From positions 34,673 through 98,672 of the forward strand of contig NZ_WOFE01000011.1 in the NCBI RefSeq assembly GCF_016881405.1: a DNA stretch of 64,000 nucleotides, read 5' to 3'. This DNA is from Deefgea chitinilytica (GTDB lineage Bacteria; Pseudomonadota; Gammaproteobacteria; Burkholderiales; Chitinibacteraceae). Every line of letters starts with the position of its first letter. The first letter of the stretch is position 1. A program made the position numbers and the translations under genes. Under the pieces are notes generated by a model that made no database searches, was not told the origin of the DNA, and saw only the letters and a program-made list of their open reading frames with translations. Below are positions 47,450 through 56,819 of this stretch, piece by piece.

Positions 47450-48022
47450 ATGAAGACTTTATTAGGTAATTTCTATAAAGCAATACCCATCAGCCTAATG
47501 ATCATGTGCAGCGCGGCGCACGCCGAAACTAGCGTTGCCCCCAATCACGCATTTGGTGAAAACACGCCCGAATTTTTACGTAGCATGAACACCGCGCAGC
47601 CGTGGAAAACTTGGTTCGTCACGCCAGTCCTTACCCACCATTTTGATCGGCAAGCGGTGATTGACGATAACTTGAATGAAAACAACCCCGGCTTTGGCAT
47701 CGAGCGCAGCAACGGGCTGTGGCACTGGATGCTCGGTGCGTATCGCAACTCGATTCGGCAAACCTCGGTCTACGCACAGCTGGGCTGGACGCCGCTGCAA
47801 TGGCATTTTAGCGAGTCAGGCAATCTCTCGCTCGGCGCGGCGGGTGGCCTGCTGACCGGCTATCAAAACACCGAAAAAGGCTACCCAGTCGTACCTGCCG
47901 GCGGACTATTTGCCTCGCTCGAAACGCCCTACCATTTCGGCATGAATCTGTTTATTGTGCCCACGGTGAAATCATTTCAAGTCGAAGGCTTTGTCGCGCT
48001 GCAAATCAAAGCGCATTTTTAA
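47450..48022 (+). CDS. PagP-like outer membrane beta-barrel protein (tentative)
   Basis: The 190-residue product has a signal peptide (about 1-26, ending SAAHA) and a mature barrel-like sequence. Its plan follows E. coli PagP, the lipid A palmitoyltransferase of 186 residues: a WFVTPVLTHHFDR strand with His near 64-65, an NPGFGIE turn, then GLWHWMLGAYRNS, YAQLGWTPL, SLGAAGGLLTGY, PVVPAGGLFAS, and a C-terminal strand ending in Phe. If aligned to PagP, its His is kept and Ser follows an Asn where PagP has Asp-Ser. This rests on eye-level similarity only; it may be an unrelated barrel protein. Confidence 0.45.
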   Translation: MKTLLGNFYKAIPISLMIMCSAAHAETSVAPNHAFGENTPEFLRSMNTAQPWKTWFVTPVLTHHFDRQAVIDDNLNENNPGFGIERSNGLWHWMLGAYRNSIRQTSVYAQLGWTPLQWHFSESGNLSLGAAGGLLTGYQNTEKGYPVVPAGGLFASLETPYHFGMNLFIVPTVKSFQVEGFVALQIKAHF

Positions 48023-48041
48023 TTCACGCAAGGACACGCCC

Positions 48042-48578
48042 ATGTTTAATGATGTCTTGAATTTTTGGTTTGAAGAAATCAGCCCCGCGCAGTGGTGGGC
48101 GAAAGACCCGCAGTTTGATCAGCAAATCCGCGACCGCTTTGCCGCCCTACACGCCCGCGCCGTGCAATGTGAGCTGTACGAATGGCGCGATACCGCACAT
48201 GGGCGACTGGCCGAAATCATCGTGCTCGATCAGTTTTCCCGCAATATGTTCCGCGATACGCCACAAGCCTTCGCCCAAGACGCGCTGGCATTAGCCTTGG
48301 CGCAAGAAGCGATTGCCGCCGGCGCCGCCGATTTGCTCACGCCGATTGAGCGCAGCTTTTTGTATTTGCCCTTCATGCACAGCGAATCGTTGCAAATTCA
48401 TGAAATAGCAGTACAGCTCTATACCGACAATGGCTTGCAGAATAATTTGGACTTTGAGTTCAAACACAAAGCCATCATCGAACAATTCGGCCGCTATCCG
48501 CACCGCAATGCGATCTTAGGTCGAGTTTCGACGCCAGAGGAAATCGAGTTCTTGAAGCAGCCGGGTTCGGGGTTTTGA
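48042..48578 (+). CDS. DUF924 family protein
   Basis: The 178-residue product matches DUF924, a helical family related in fold to tetratricopeptide proteins. Motifs include VLNFWFEE, LAEIIVLDQFSRNMFRDTPQAFAQD, FLYLPFMHSE and HRNAILGR. The ATG at 48042 is preceded by AAGGA. No function is established. It lies 19 bases after the barrel gene. Confidence 0.85.
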   Translation: MFNDVLNFWFEEISPAQWWAKDPQFDQQIRDRFAALHARAVQCELYEWRDTAHGRLAEIIVLDQFSRNMFRDTPQAFAQDALALALAQEAIAAGAADLLTPIERSFLYLPFMHSESLQIHEIAVQLYTDNGLQNNLDFEFKHKAIIEQFGRYPHRNAILGRVSTPEEIEFLKQPGSGF

Positions 48579-48611
48579 GGTATTTGATATTTCAACGAAA
48601 ATCGCGCTGAT

Positions 48612-48797
48612 GCCGCGCGGCACTTACTTTCTTTGCTTCGCCAAATAAAGCGAAGTTTCTGCGGAGCAAAAAGTGGGCAAAAGAAAACAAGCCGAAGGCG
48701 CAGTTTCTGCGAAGCTAAAGGCTACCCTATATCTGCACCGACTTCGTCGGCTTGATATCAAGGGGTTTTAAAACCCCAGCTCAACGAGCGCGAAATT
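48612..48797 (+). repeat. Dispersed modular repeat, copy 2
   Basis: Begins with the palindrome GCCGCGCGGC, then CTTACTTTCTTTGCTTCGCC, then an internal expansion with GCGAAGTTTCTGCGGAGC and CGCAGTTTCTGCGAAGC, and ends with the module shared with copy 1 (ATCTGCACCGACTTCGTCGG to GGGGTTTTAAAACCCC). It lies just after the DUF924 gene. Confidence 0.75.
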
Positions 48798-48908
48798 ATT
48801 TCGATGTATTGCCAGCTAAGCATTGATCATTAATGACTACAAGCAAATACATAAAACATTAGATGTGATGAGTATCGTGATTACACAGAAATTAATTGTT
48901 TAGGTTTT

Positions 48909-48983
48909 GTAGGTTGGTGCTGAGCTTGCGAAGCCCAACAATCGCGGTAAACGTTGGGCTTCATTCGACTCAGCCCAGCCTAC
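48909..48983. repeat. Long inverted repeat with GTAGG ends
   Basis: GTAGGTTGG...GCTGAG...GAAGCCCAACA is inverted in TTGGGCTTC...CTCAGCCCAGCCTAC around an 8-12 base loop. Arms of about 30 bases match with few mismatches. It lies after copy 2 of the modular repeat and before the stop of the PEP-CTERM gene on the other strand. The rest of the 48579-49024 gap holds no gene. Confidence 0.6.
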
Positions 48984-49024
48984 GAACTGCATGCAGTGGG
49001 TTATTTTATTGGCTGAATCAGCGC

Positions 49025-49681
49025 TTAGGCTTTTTGTGCTTTACTACGACGGGCGGCCAACAAACCGACCAAACCCATACCCATCAAAGCATAGGTTTCT
49101 GGTTCTGGCACTGGTGCAACCTGAGCTTGTAATTGCATGGTGTACTTAATGCCATTTTGAATTGGAATTGGAGTAATATTCGAACAACATTGACTAACAC
49201 CCACATAGTAAGTTCCAGCGGCTAGATCTTCTAACTGCAAAAAGCTGTCCAAGCTGTGGTAGTTGGAGTAGCCGTAGTCGTATGTACCACCCGCCCCTGC
49301 AGCAGCATAATGATCATCATTGCTAGCCAATTTTACAAAAGAGCTATTGTATAAAGTTAAAAAACTATCAAACCCATTTGGATTTGGATACGTCGCGTAG
49401 TCTATATCCACAATCACACGACCCGCTGCATTCGTAGTGAATTTAAAGTAGTCAATTGCACCATTCCCGCGACCGTTCACTGATACCCATGGCGCTGAAC
49501 CTGACGTATTGTTCCCCGCGGAATCCCCAATATCAGCGCTGAAGCCCTTTCCAAAGAAAGGATTCAAATTAACTGCGGAATCAAAAGTATTATTTAAAGT
49601 GCTGTCTTCATAGTTATTGGCGGCAGCAGAAGCAGAGAAACTGGCTGCAAGTAGCAAAGAAGTAACGAGGGTTTTAATCAT
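49025..49681 (-). CDS. PEP-CTERM sorted exported protein
   Basis: The 218-residue product has a signal peptide (about 1-20, LVTSLLLAASFSASAA), an extracellular domain of the bacterial pre-peptidase C-terminal/DVUA0089 type (DYFKFTTNAAGRVIVDIDY, FDSFLTLYNSS, GTYYVGVSQ), and a C-terminal PEP-CTERM anchor: VPEPETYALMGMGLVGLLAARR. It needs an exosortase, which is not in the window. The ATG at 49681 is preceded by GGAGA. The 746 bp upstream to the next gene holds only repeats and a short doubtful reading frame. Confidence 0.85.
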   Translation of the reverse strand: MIKTLVTSLLLAASFSASAAANNYEDSTLNNTFDSAVNLNPFFGKGFSADIGDSAGNNTSGSAPWVSVNGRGNGAIDYFKFTTNAAGRVIVDIDYATYPNPNGFDSFLTLYNSSFVKLASNDDHYAAAGAGGTYDYGYSNYHSLDSFLQLEDLAAGTYYVGVSQCCSNITPIPIQNGIKYTMQLQAQVAPVPEPETYALMGMGLVGLLAARRSKAQKA

Positions 49682-50006
49682 GTTTTGTCTCCATGCATCG
49701 GTTATTGTGTTGGTTTGCTGTAGCCATATTTTGATTTCAATTGGCCTGAAGCTCAGGACGCATTCTATGTTGCTAAGCATTTAATAACAAACAGGATTTT
49801 ATGATATACACTACCGTTCATCACCTAGTTGAGAACTTTTTTCTTTCAAAAATAATCCTGATAAAGCTCTAAATTTTTTCCTACTTAATTGCTTATGATA
49901 ACTATTGATCCGGCCATCTAGAGATTGAACTTTTCCTTCAGTTGTCACCGCGTACGGTGCAAAAAAGCCGTGTAGGATTATCATTCGTAATACCGGAATC
50001 AAATTC

Positions 50007-50032
50007 GCGGGTTACGCCTTTGGCTAACCCGC
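50007..50032. repeat. GCGGGTTA hairpin
   Basis: GCGGGTTA-CGCCTTTGG-CTAACCCGC is a near-perfect hairpin of a type frequent in bacterial intergenic DNA (GGGTTA/TAACCC with CCCTAC outside). It lies in the repeat-rich 49682-50427 spacer. Confidence 0.5.
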
Positions 50033-50118
50033 CCTACGGCATTGATGTATTTAATTGTAGAGCTTTATTTACAATGCCTAGCGGGCAATACATCGACTTA
50101 AATCCCAATCTCGTTGAG

Positions 50119-50391
50119 ATGCGCGAGATCCCTTGTGTCAAGCCGAGCGAGGAACAAGCGGGGCGGGGTTTTTGGGGTCAATGTTTGAGGCCGTAGGCCG
50201 AGTTTTGACCACAACCGCTGTCCGCAGCGAGGTGTGGCGCAGCTTGGCAACTTGTTGCCTTAGCGCAGCCCATGGCCTCTGGCCAGAACGGGCGTAGCCC
50301 GCGCAGATACTAGGGTCGCCTTCTTTTGCTTACTTTTCTTGGCGAAGCAAGAAAAGTAAGTGCCGCGCGGCATTAGCGCGACCCAAGTTAA
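50119..50391 (-). repeat. Dispersed modular repeat, copy 3 (variant tail)
   Basis: On the minus strand it reads GCCGCGCGGC, CTTACTTTTCTTGCTTCGCC, AAGAAAAGTAAGCAAAAGAAG, GCGACCC, TATCTGC, then a GGCC/TGGCC-rich tail unlike copies 1 and 2. It fills the gap to the pseudouridine synthase gene and accounts for the plus-strand open frame at 49942-50196. Confidence 0.7.
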
Positions 50392-50427
50392 AAGAACAGA
50401 GGTGCAGTACGCTTAGTACAACGCCCA

Positions 50428-51333
50428 CTAAGTTGGCCACGCCAACTCCCGCTGACTCTCAAACCGCCTCGCCTCCCCTGTCACCGGATCAACAAACTCA
50501 ATCGCTCGCGCGAGCAATTGCAGCGGCGACGAAAAATCGTTGCCTTTGTCGGGCATCAGCTCGGGATACCACGCGTCATTGACAATCGGAATGCCCAGCC
50601 CCGCCAAATGCACCCGCAATTGATGCTTGCGGCCGGTGTGCGGGGCGAGGCGGTAATGGGCGTAGTCGCCACGGCGCTCTAATAGCTCTATTGCCGTTTC
50701 GCTATTGGCTTCGCCGGCGACTTCTTGCACCGTAAACGCATCGTCGCGATATTCGATACGGCTGCGATGCACGCAAGGAAACGACAATTCAGCGCGAAAA
50801 CCTGCAATCGCCTCATAGGTCTTCTGAATCTGCCGTGATTCAAACAGGCCGTGATAAGCGTGGCGGTGCTCCGCTTTCTGGCAGAACAAAATCACGCCTG
50901 CGGTTTCTTTATCGAGGCGATGCAGCGGTGTGATTTCTGGATTATTCAAACGCAAGCGCAAACGAGTTTGCAGATTTTCCAGCGCATAACGCCCCACGGG
51001 CGCGACCGGCAAGAAATGCGGTTTATCGACGACGAGCAACACCTCGTCTTGATACAAAATATGCTCGGCAAACGGCACAGTCAGCGGCTCGGGCTGCGGG
51101 CGGTAGTACCAGAGCACGGTGCCGGCGCGGTAGGGTGAATCCACGCGATAAGGATTGCCGACTTCATCGACCACTTCGCCACGCAGCAAGCGACCGCAAA
51201 TATCATCAGCCGCGACATGCGGAAAACGATGAATTAAAAAATCCAAAATCAGTGGCCAATCGCCTTGCGGCAGGCCGACAAAACTCGGCGCAATGCCGCC
51301 TTTATGCGGAATCGGGGCGATGGGTTTAGCCAT
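50428..51333 (-). CDS. RluA-family pseudouridine synthase
   Basis: The 301-residue product has the catalytic motif TPLHRLDKETAGVILFC (about 150-167) and the KTYEAIAGFR region of the RluA family. A weak S4-like N-terminal region (about 25-80) precedes it. Target base unknown; resembles TruC/RluA-like enzymes. 51334-51489 is spacer made mainly of the CCACGAAAAACAC element. Confidence 0.83.
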   Translation of the reverse strand: MAKPIAPIPHKGGIAPSFVGLPQGDWPLILDFLIHRFPHVAADDICGRLLRGEVVDEVGNPYRVDSPYRAGTVLWYYRPQPEPLTVPFAEHILYQDEVLLVVDKPHFLPVAPVGRYALENLQTRLRLRLNNPEITPLHRLDKETAGVILFCQKAEHRHAYHGLFESRQIQKTYEAIAGFRAELSFPCVHRSRIEYRDDAFTVQEVAGEANSETAIELLERRGDYAHYRLAPHTGRKHQLRVHLAGLGIPIVNDAWYPELMPDKGNDFSSPLQLLARAIEFVDPVTGEARRFESQRELAWPT

Positions 51334-51366
51334 GAGTAAAATCTCAAAACAACATCAAAATCGGGA

Positions 51367-51472
51367 TCCACGAAAAACACGAACCAAGGCCAAGCCAAAT
51401 GCATTCATCCTTAAGCTCAATGGCATTGGCCGTAGTCTTAGTTTTTTCGTGTCTTTTCGTGTATTTCGTGGA
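51367..51472. repeat. CCACGAAAAACAC inverted-repeat element, copy 2
   Basis: Left arm TCCACGAAAAACACGAA and right arm TTCGTGTATTTCGTGGA, as at 45158-45272. It lies between two pseudouridine synthase genes. Confidence 0.65.
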
Positions 51473-51489
51473 CAAAATAGGTTCTGCTT

Positions 51490-52119
51490 TTAACGTACTT
51501 TATTCGGCCCACGGCGGCCGCGTTGTTTCGGTCTGCCAGCGGGTTTCGGATTGGGGTTCGGTACATGCACTGGCGCAACGGTGATGGTCCGCATCTGCCC
51601 CAACTCAATACCATCAATCGTATAGCCACCTATCGCATAGCGAATAAGGCGTAGCGTCGGATACCCAACCTTTGCCGTCATCCGACGCACTTGGCGGTTT
51701 TTTCCCTCGGAAATTTTAATTTCTAACCAGCTCGTTGGTATCGCAGCGCGCTCGCGTATCGGCGGCAAGCGCGGCCAGACTATTTCGGGCTGCTCAATGA
51801 GGCGCGCCTCAGCTGGCAAGGTTTTGAAATCGCCCAAATCCAAGCCCCCCGCGCGCAATGCTTGCAGCGCAGCGTCATCCGGAATACCTTCCACCTGCAC
51901 CCAGTAGGTTTTGACGAGTTTGTGCTTGGGATCGGTAATTTTGTGCTGCAAAGGGCCGTTGTCGGTCAGCAGTAATAGGCCTTCAGAATCGGTATCAAGC
52001 CGCCCCGCGGGGTAAACATCTTTGATCGGCACATAATCGGCCAAACACTGGTGCGGTGGGCTGGGGGAAAACTGGCAAATCACGCCATAAGGCTTATTCA
52101 ATAAAATCAATTTAGGCAT
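51490..52119 (-). CDS. rluE: 23S rRNA pseudouridine synthase RluE
   Basis: RluE modifies U2457 of 23S rRNA. The 209-residue product has LLNKPYGVICQFS, the catalytic GRLDTDSEGLLLLTDNG, and the ISEGKNRQVRRM motif of the RsuA/RluE group. The ATG at 52119 gives the standard N-terminus; an in-frame extension to 52209 has none. It is divergent from icd, the same neighbour as in E. coli. Confidence 0.9.
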   Translation of the reverse strand: MPKLILLNKPYGVICQFSPSPPHQCLADYVPIKDVYPAGRLDTDSEGLLLLTDNGPLQHKITDPKHKLVKTYWVQVEGIPDDAALQALRAGGLDLGDFKTLPAEARLIEQPEIVWPRLPPIRERAAIPTSWLEIKISEGKNRQVRRMTAKVGYPTLRLIRYAIGGYTIDGIELGQMRTITVAPVHVPNPNPKPAGRPKQRGRRGPNKVR

Positions 52120-52252
52120 GGCAACAGTTTGTTCAGTAAATCTTGGCAGAATGGCTGCAAACCTGTGATAATAGTGCGTTTTTTCGCTGCGACAAAAATT
52201 ATTAATCAATTGCGGTGAAAGTTTTTAACCACTGATTTCACAGGTGTGCCCG

Positions 52253-53476
52253 ATGAGTCTAATCAAAGTCCCACAAGGGGGCGAAAAGATCGTTCCTAAC
52301 CTAGCAACGCCAAACAACCCAATCATCCCGTTTATCGAGGGTGATGGTATTGGTGTGGATATCACCCCGGTGATGATCGACGTGGTCGATGCAGCGGTTA
52401 AAAAATGCTACGGCGATGACCGTAAAATCCACTGGATGGAAATCTACTGCGGCGAGAAAGCGTCTAAATTGTACGCGGATGGCTCTTACCTGCCACAAGA
52501 AACCCTCGATGCACTGAAAGAATACGTGGTATCGATCAAAGGCCCATTGGCTACACCAGTTGGCGGCGGTATCCGTTCATTGAACGTGGCTTTGCGTCAA
52601 AACCTGGATCTGTATGTTTGCTTGCGCCCTGTGCGTTACTTCGACGGTGTTCCTTCACCAGTTAAACGCCCAGACCTCGTAGACATGGTGATCTTCCGTG
52701 AAAACACTGAAGACATCTACGCCGGTATCGAATGGGACGCCCATTCTGAAGGCGCGAAAAAAGTGATCGAGTTCTTGCAAAAAGAAATGGGCGTGAACAA
52801 GATCCGCTTCCCAGAGAGCTCAAGCATCGGTATCAAGCCAGTATCGAAAGAAGGTACTGAGCGTCTGGTACGCAAAGCGATTCAATACGCAATCGACAAC
52901 AACCGTAAAAGCGTTACCTTGGTTCACAAAGGTAACATCATGAAGTTCACCGAAGGTATGTTCCGCACTTGGGGCTACGAACTCGCTAAAAACGAATTCG
53001 GCGGCGTTGAGATCGACGGCGGCCCATGGTTGCAATTGCCAAACGGCATCGTAATCAAAGACGTGATCGCTGACGCGTTCTTGCAACAAATCTTGTTGCG
53101 TCCAGCTGACTACGACGTGATCGCTACCCTGAACCTGAACGGCGACTACATTTCTGACGCTCTGGCGGCAGAAGTGGGTGGTATCGGTATCGCTCCAGGC
53201 GCGAACTTGTCTGACAACGTAGCGTGCTTTGAAGCGACACACGGTACTGCACCGAAATACGCAGGCCAAGACAAAGTAAACCCAGGTTCACTGATTCTGT
53301 CTGCTGAAATGATGTTGCGCCACATGGGCTGGACTGAAGCAGCTGACAAGATCATCGAAGCTATGGGCAAAGCGATCCAAGACAAGATCGTGACTTACGA
53401 CTTCGCCCGTCTGATGGACGACGCGCAAGAAGTGTCTTGCTCTGCATTCGGTAAAGCAATGATCGAACGCATGTAA
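52253..53476 (+). CDS. icd: Isocitrate dehydrogenase (NADP+)
   Basis: TCA cycle enzyme that makes 2-oxoglutarate. The 407-residue product has [13 protein letters not shown], containing the Ser that is phosphorylated by AceK in other bacteria, and the [20 protein letters not shown] cofactor region. The ATG at 52253 has AGGTG upstream; a GTG at 52244 is less likely. It is a close relative of the E. coli enzyme and precedes the csp/clpS/clpA block. Confidence 0.96.
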   Translation: MSLIKVPQGGEKIVPNLATPNNPIIPFIEGDGIGVDITPVMIDVVDAAVKKCYGDDRKIHWMEIYCGEKASKLYADGSYLPQETLDALKEYVVSIKGPLATPVGGGIRSLNVALRQNLDLYVCLRPVRYFDGVPSPVKRPDLVDMVIFRENTEDIYAGIEWDAHSEGAKKVIEFLQKEMGVNKIRFPESSSIGIKPVSKEGTERLVRKAIQYAIDNNRKSVTLVHKGNIMKFTEGMFRTWGYELAKNEFGGVEIDGGPWLQLPNGIVIKDVIADAFLQQILLRPADYDVIATLNLNGDYISDALAAEVGGIGIAPGANLSDNVACFEATHGTAPKYAGQDKVNPGSLILSAEMMLRHMGWTEAADKIIEAMGKAIQDKIVTYDFARLMDDAQEVSCSAFGKAMIERM

Positions 53477-53620
53477 AGCAAAAAGCAAAAGTCTTTTCGC
53501 TGCGTTGTCTTGCCTCGCCGTACTTGATGTACTGTCTTTGGCATCGACGCCTTGCCAAAAAACTTTTGCACTGATTCGCCGCTGATCTTTCGATTAATCA
53601 CGTCAATCAGCTACATGATA

Positions 53621-53649
53621 AAAAACCCCGTTTATTAACGGGGTTTTTT
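53621..53649 (+). terminator. Terminator after icd
   Basis: AAAAACCCCGTT and AACGGGGTTTTTT form a 12-bp stem around TATT. It lies 145 bases after the icd stop; the spacer between holds the TTTCGCTGCGTTGTC repeat. Confidence 0.88.
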
Positions 53650-53692
53650 CATTTTCAGCTGAAAATAGTCGATAACAAGAGAAAGCAGGCAA

Positions 53693-53716
53693 TAAAAAAC
53701 CCGCCGAAGCGGGTTA
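53693..53716 (-). terminator. Terminator of the cold-shock gene
   Basis: On the minus strand AACCCGC, TTCG, GCGGGTT is followed by T5, 24 bases after the csp stop. Confidence 0.9.
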
Positions 53717-53739
53717 GGACTTTTTACTTAAAGTAAAAA

Positions 53740-53943
53740 TTAAGCAGCTTGGATATTCGCAGCTTGCTGACCTTTTTGACCTTGAGTAACGTCGAAAGAA
53801 ACGCGTTGGCCTTCTTTCAAAGTTTTAAAGCCTGGCATGTTGATCGCAGAGAAGTGAGCGAAAAGATCTTCGCCGCCTGCATCTGGAGTAATAAAGCCAA
53901 AGCCTTTAGAATCATTGAACCACTTAACAGTACCTAATGCCAT
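53740..53943 (-). CDS. cspA: Cold-shock-family RNA-binding protein
   Basis: The 67-residue product has the two RNP motifs KGFGFITP and DLFAHFSAI, with the C-terminal [13 protein letters not shown]. Of the CspA/CspD family; position beside clpS suggests a CspD-type role. A 240-bp region upstream to clpS carries no gene and could hold a long cold-regulated leader. Gene symbol is by family only. Confidence 0.92.
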   Translation of the reverse strand: MALGTVKWFNDSKGFGFITPDAGGEDLFAHFSAINMPGFKTLKEGQRVSFDVTQGQKGQQAANIQAA

Positions 53944-54183
53944 GTCGAGGACATCCTGAAAACAAAAATATAAATAAATTGCCGATCAAACTAGAATAGA
54001 AAATCGGTAAACCGGTTTGCCATAGATAGGTCCACAACAAACATGTATAACTTTTTACGCCATTTTGACTGTTTCGGTCAAGCGAAAATAAAAGATACAC
54101 GGCACACTGTGGTATTGCATTCACGCTTGAAAAATTCACTGTGAGCGCCAAATATAAAGTTAAGTGAGGAAAAGACAAAACCA

Positions 54184-54495
54184 ATGGCGATCCAGCATCA
54201 AAATGACACGCAGTTAAAAGATTCAGCAGTACGCACAACCCCGCCGCCCATGTGGCAAGTCGTCCTTCTGAATGACGACTACACCCCGATGGACTTTGTC
54301 GTTGACGTGTTGCAGCACTATTTCGGGATGGCCGGTGAACAGGCCAACCAAGTTATGTTAAAAGTCCACACCGAAGGTCGCGGCATTTGCGGGATTTATC
54401 CCAAAGATATCGCAGCCACCAAAGTGGCCGAAGTTACGCAGTACGCTCGGGCGCACCAGCATCCGTTGCAATGTATTATGGAGGTGAACCAATGA
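54184..54495 (+). CDS. clpS: ClpS, N-end rule adaptor
   Basis: ClpS delivers N-end rule substrates to ClpAP. The 103-residue product has [20 protein letters not shown], the substrate-pocket region, and [13 protein letters not shown]. The clpA ATG overlaps its stop by four bases. Confidence 0.96.
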   Translation: MAIQHQNDTQLKDSAVRTTPPPMWQVVLLNDDYTPMDFVVDVLQHYFGMAGEQANQVMLKVHTEGRGICGIYPKDIAATKVAEVTQYARAHQHPLQCIMEVNQ

Positions 54496-56756
54496 TCGCC
54501 CAAGAACTCGAAGTCAGCCTACATATGGCTTTCATGGACGCACGGCAAAAACGCCACGAGTATATTACCGTGGAACACCTGCTGCTGGCGCTACTCGACA
54601 ACCCCTCAGCAATCGAAGTGATTAAGGCTTGCGGGGCAAATTTAGACGAATTACGCCGCCAACTCAGCGACTTTGTCACCGAGCACACCCCTGTCGTTTC
54701 CGGCACCGCCGAAGTTGAAACGCAGCCGACTATAGGATTTCAGCGCGTCATCCAACGTGCGATCCTGCATGTTCAATCGTCGGGTAAAAAAGAAGTCACC
54801 GGCGCGAATGTACTCGTGGCAATTTTTGGTGAAAAAGACAGCCATGCGGTGTATTTCTTGCATCAACAAGGTATTACCCGGCTTGATGTGGTCAATTATA
54901 TTGCGCACGGCATTAGCAAATCGGCCAGCAGCCAACCTGCTACACCCCGCTCTGAGCCCTCTGAAGACGGCGAAGGCGAAAGTAATGCGGGTAAAGCACT
55001 CGATAGCTATACGCAAAATATGAACGAGCAAGCGCTGGCCGGTAAAATCGATCCATTGATTGGCCGGGATGCTGAGCTTGAGCGTGTAATCCAAATCCTT
55101 TGCCGCCGTCGCAAAAACAATCCCCTATTAGTTGGCGAAGCTGGCGTGGGTAAAACTGCGATTGCGGAAGGTTTGGCACGCAGCATCGTCGAAGGCGAAG
55201 TACCTGACATCTTAGCAGATGCGACGGTATACACGCTGGACATGGGTGCGCTCTTGGCTGGCACCAAATACCGCGGAGATTTTGAGCAGCGCCTGAAAGC
55301 CGTTATCAAGCAATTGGGCGAAGAGCGCAACGCCATTCTCTTCATTGATGAAATCCATACGCTAGTTGGTGCAGGTGCCGCTTCGGGCGGTACGCTCGAT
55401 GCATCCAACCTACTCAAGCCTGCGCTGTCCAACGGTACGCTCAAATGCATCGGTGCGACCACATATAGCGAGTATCGCGGCATTTTTGAGAAAGACAATG
55501 CCCTGTCGCGCCGCTTCCAAAAAATCGATGTGCCAGAGCCAAGTATCGAGCAAACCATTGAGATCCTTAAAGGTTTGAAAGAAAAATTCGAGCAACATCA
55601 CGGAGTCAAATACACACAAGCGGCGTTAACTACAGCTGCAGAACTGTCGGCCAAATACATTAACGACCGTCACTTGCCCGACAAAGCGATTGATGTGATT
55701 GACGAAGCCGGTGCGGCACAAAAAATCTTGCCACGCTCGAAACAAAAGAAAACCATTGGCAAAGGCGAGATCGAGGACATTATTTCGAAAATCGCCCGGA
55801 TTCCACCGAAATCAGTGTCGAGCAACGATAAAGACACACTGAAAACGCTAGAACGCGATTTACGCAATGTCGTGTTTGGCCAAGAAAAAGCGATTGAAGT
55901 ACTCGCCACGTCGATCAAAATGGCGCGTGCCGGCTTGGGCAACCCGCTTAAACCGATTGGCTCATTCTTGTTTTCTGGCCCAACTGGCGTCGGCAAAACC
56001 GAAGTCGCGCGGCAATTGGCGTTTACGATGGGCATTGAATTGATTCGCTTTGATATGTCCGAATACATGGAGCGCCATGCGGTAAGCCGTTTAATCGGTG
56101 CGCCTCCGGGCTATGTTGGCTATGAACAAGGCGGCTTGCTCACTGAAGCAGTGAACAAACACCCCTACTCGATTTTGCTGCTCGACGAAATCGAAAAAGC
56201 GCATCCAGATATTTACAACGTGTTATTGCAAGTAATGGATCACGGCACGCTGACTGACAATAATGGCCGCAAAGCTGATTTTCGCAATGTGGTGATTATT
56301 ATGACGACTAACGCCGGCGCTGAAATGCTCAATAAATCGTCGATTGGCTTTACCAGCAAAAAAGAAGTCGGTGATGAGATGCAAGAAATCAAGCGCATGT
56401 TTACGCCTGAATTCCGCAACCGGATCGATGCGATTATCCCGTTTGCCTCATTGACGCACGAAATCATTCTGCAAGTCGTGGATAAATTCTTGATGCAACT
56501 CGAAGCGCAACTGCACGAGAAAAAAGTCGAAGCGCACTTCACTGATGCACTGAAAGATTATCTCGCCAAGCATGGCTTCGATCCACAAATGGGTGCTCGC
56601 CCGATGGCGCGTTTGATTCAAGATACCATTCGCAAGGCGCTGGCTGATGAATTGCTATTTGGGCGCTTAGTGAGCGGTGGTGAAGTAACAATTGATATCG
56701 ACAAAGACGGCAAGGTATTGCTGCAATTGCCAGAGCTTGAAAAGGCTACCGCCTGA
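54492..56756 (+). CDS. clpA: ClpA, ATP-dependent Clp protease ATPase
   Basis: The unfoldase of the ClpAP protease. The 754-residue product has two Clp-N repeats (1-150), AAA module 1 with Walker [16 protein letters not shown] near 215 and module 2 with [17 protein letters not shown] near 495, [10 protein letters not shown], and the sensor region [11 protein letters not shown]. The start at 54492 is set by GGAGG 6 bases upstream. It ends at a strong terminator. Confidence 0.96.
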   Translation: MIAQELEVSLHMAFMDARQKRHEYITVEHLLLALLDNPSAIEVIKACGANLDELRRQLSDFVTEHTPVVSGTAEVETQPTIGFQRVIQRAILHVQSSGKKEVTGANVLVAIFGEKDSHAVYFLHQQGITRLDVVNYIAHGISKSASSQPATPRSEPSEDGEGESNAGKALDSYTQNMNEQALAGKIDPLIGRDAELERVIQILCRRRKNNPLLVGEAGVGKTAIAEGLARSIVEGEVPDILADATVYTLDMGALLAGTKYRGDFEQRLKAVIKQLGEERNAILFIDEIHTLVGAGAASGGTLDASNLLKPALSNGTLKCIGATTYSEYRGIFEKDNALSRRFQKIDVPEPSIEQTIEILKGLKEKFEQHHGVKYTQAALTTAAELSAKYINDRHLPDKAIDVIDEAGAAQKILPRSKQKKTIGKGEIEDIISKIARIPPKSVSSNDKDTLKTLERDLRNVVFGQEKAIEVLATSIKMARAGLGNPLKPIGSFLFSGPTGVGKTEVARQLAFTMGIELIRFDMSEYMERHAVSRLIGAPPGYVGYEQGGLLTEAVNKHPYSILLLDEIEKAHPDIYNVLLQVMDHGTLTDNNGRKADFRNVVIIMTTNAGAEMLNKSSIGFTSKKEVGDEMQEIKRMFTPEFRNRIDAIIPFASLTHEIILQVVDKFLMQLEAQLHEKKVEAHFTDALKDYLAKHGFDPQMGARPMARLIQDTIRKALADELLFGRLVSGGEVTIDIDKDGKVLLQLPELEKATA

Positions 56757-56771
56757 TACCCGGCGATAAAC

Positions 56772-56800
56772 AAAAAGCCCCGCAGTCGCGGGGCTTTTTT
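56772..56800. terminator. Bidirectional terminator between clpA and mscS
   Basis: AAAAAGCCCCGC, AGTC, GCGGGGCTTTTTT. It separates two convergent genes and can serve both. Confidence 0.93.
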
Positions 56801-56819
56801 ATGACTGAACACTTAAAAC

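Noticed and set aside
49811..50002. 63-codon frame on minus in the PEP-CTERM spacer
   Set aside because: No ribosome-binding site, no recognisable domain, and its start lies in repeat-like DNA; not enough support to list as a gene.
49942..50196. 84-codon frame on plus
   Set aside because: It runs through hairpin and modular repeat sequence, with no ribosome-binding site or protein-like composition.
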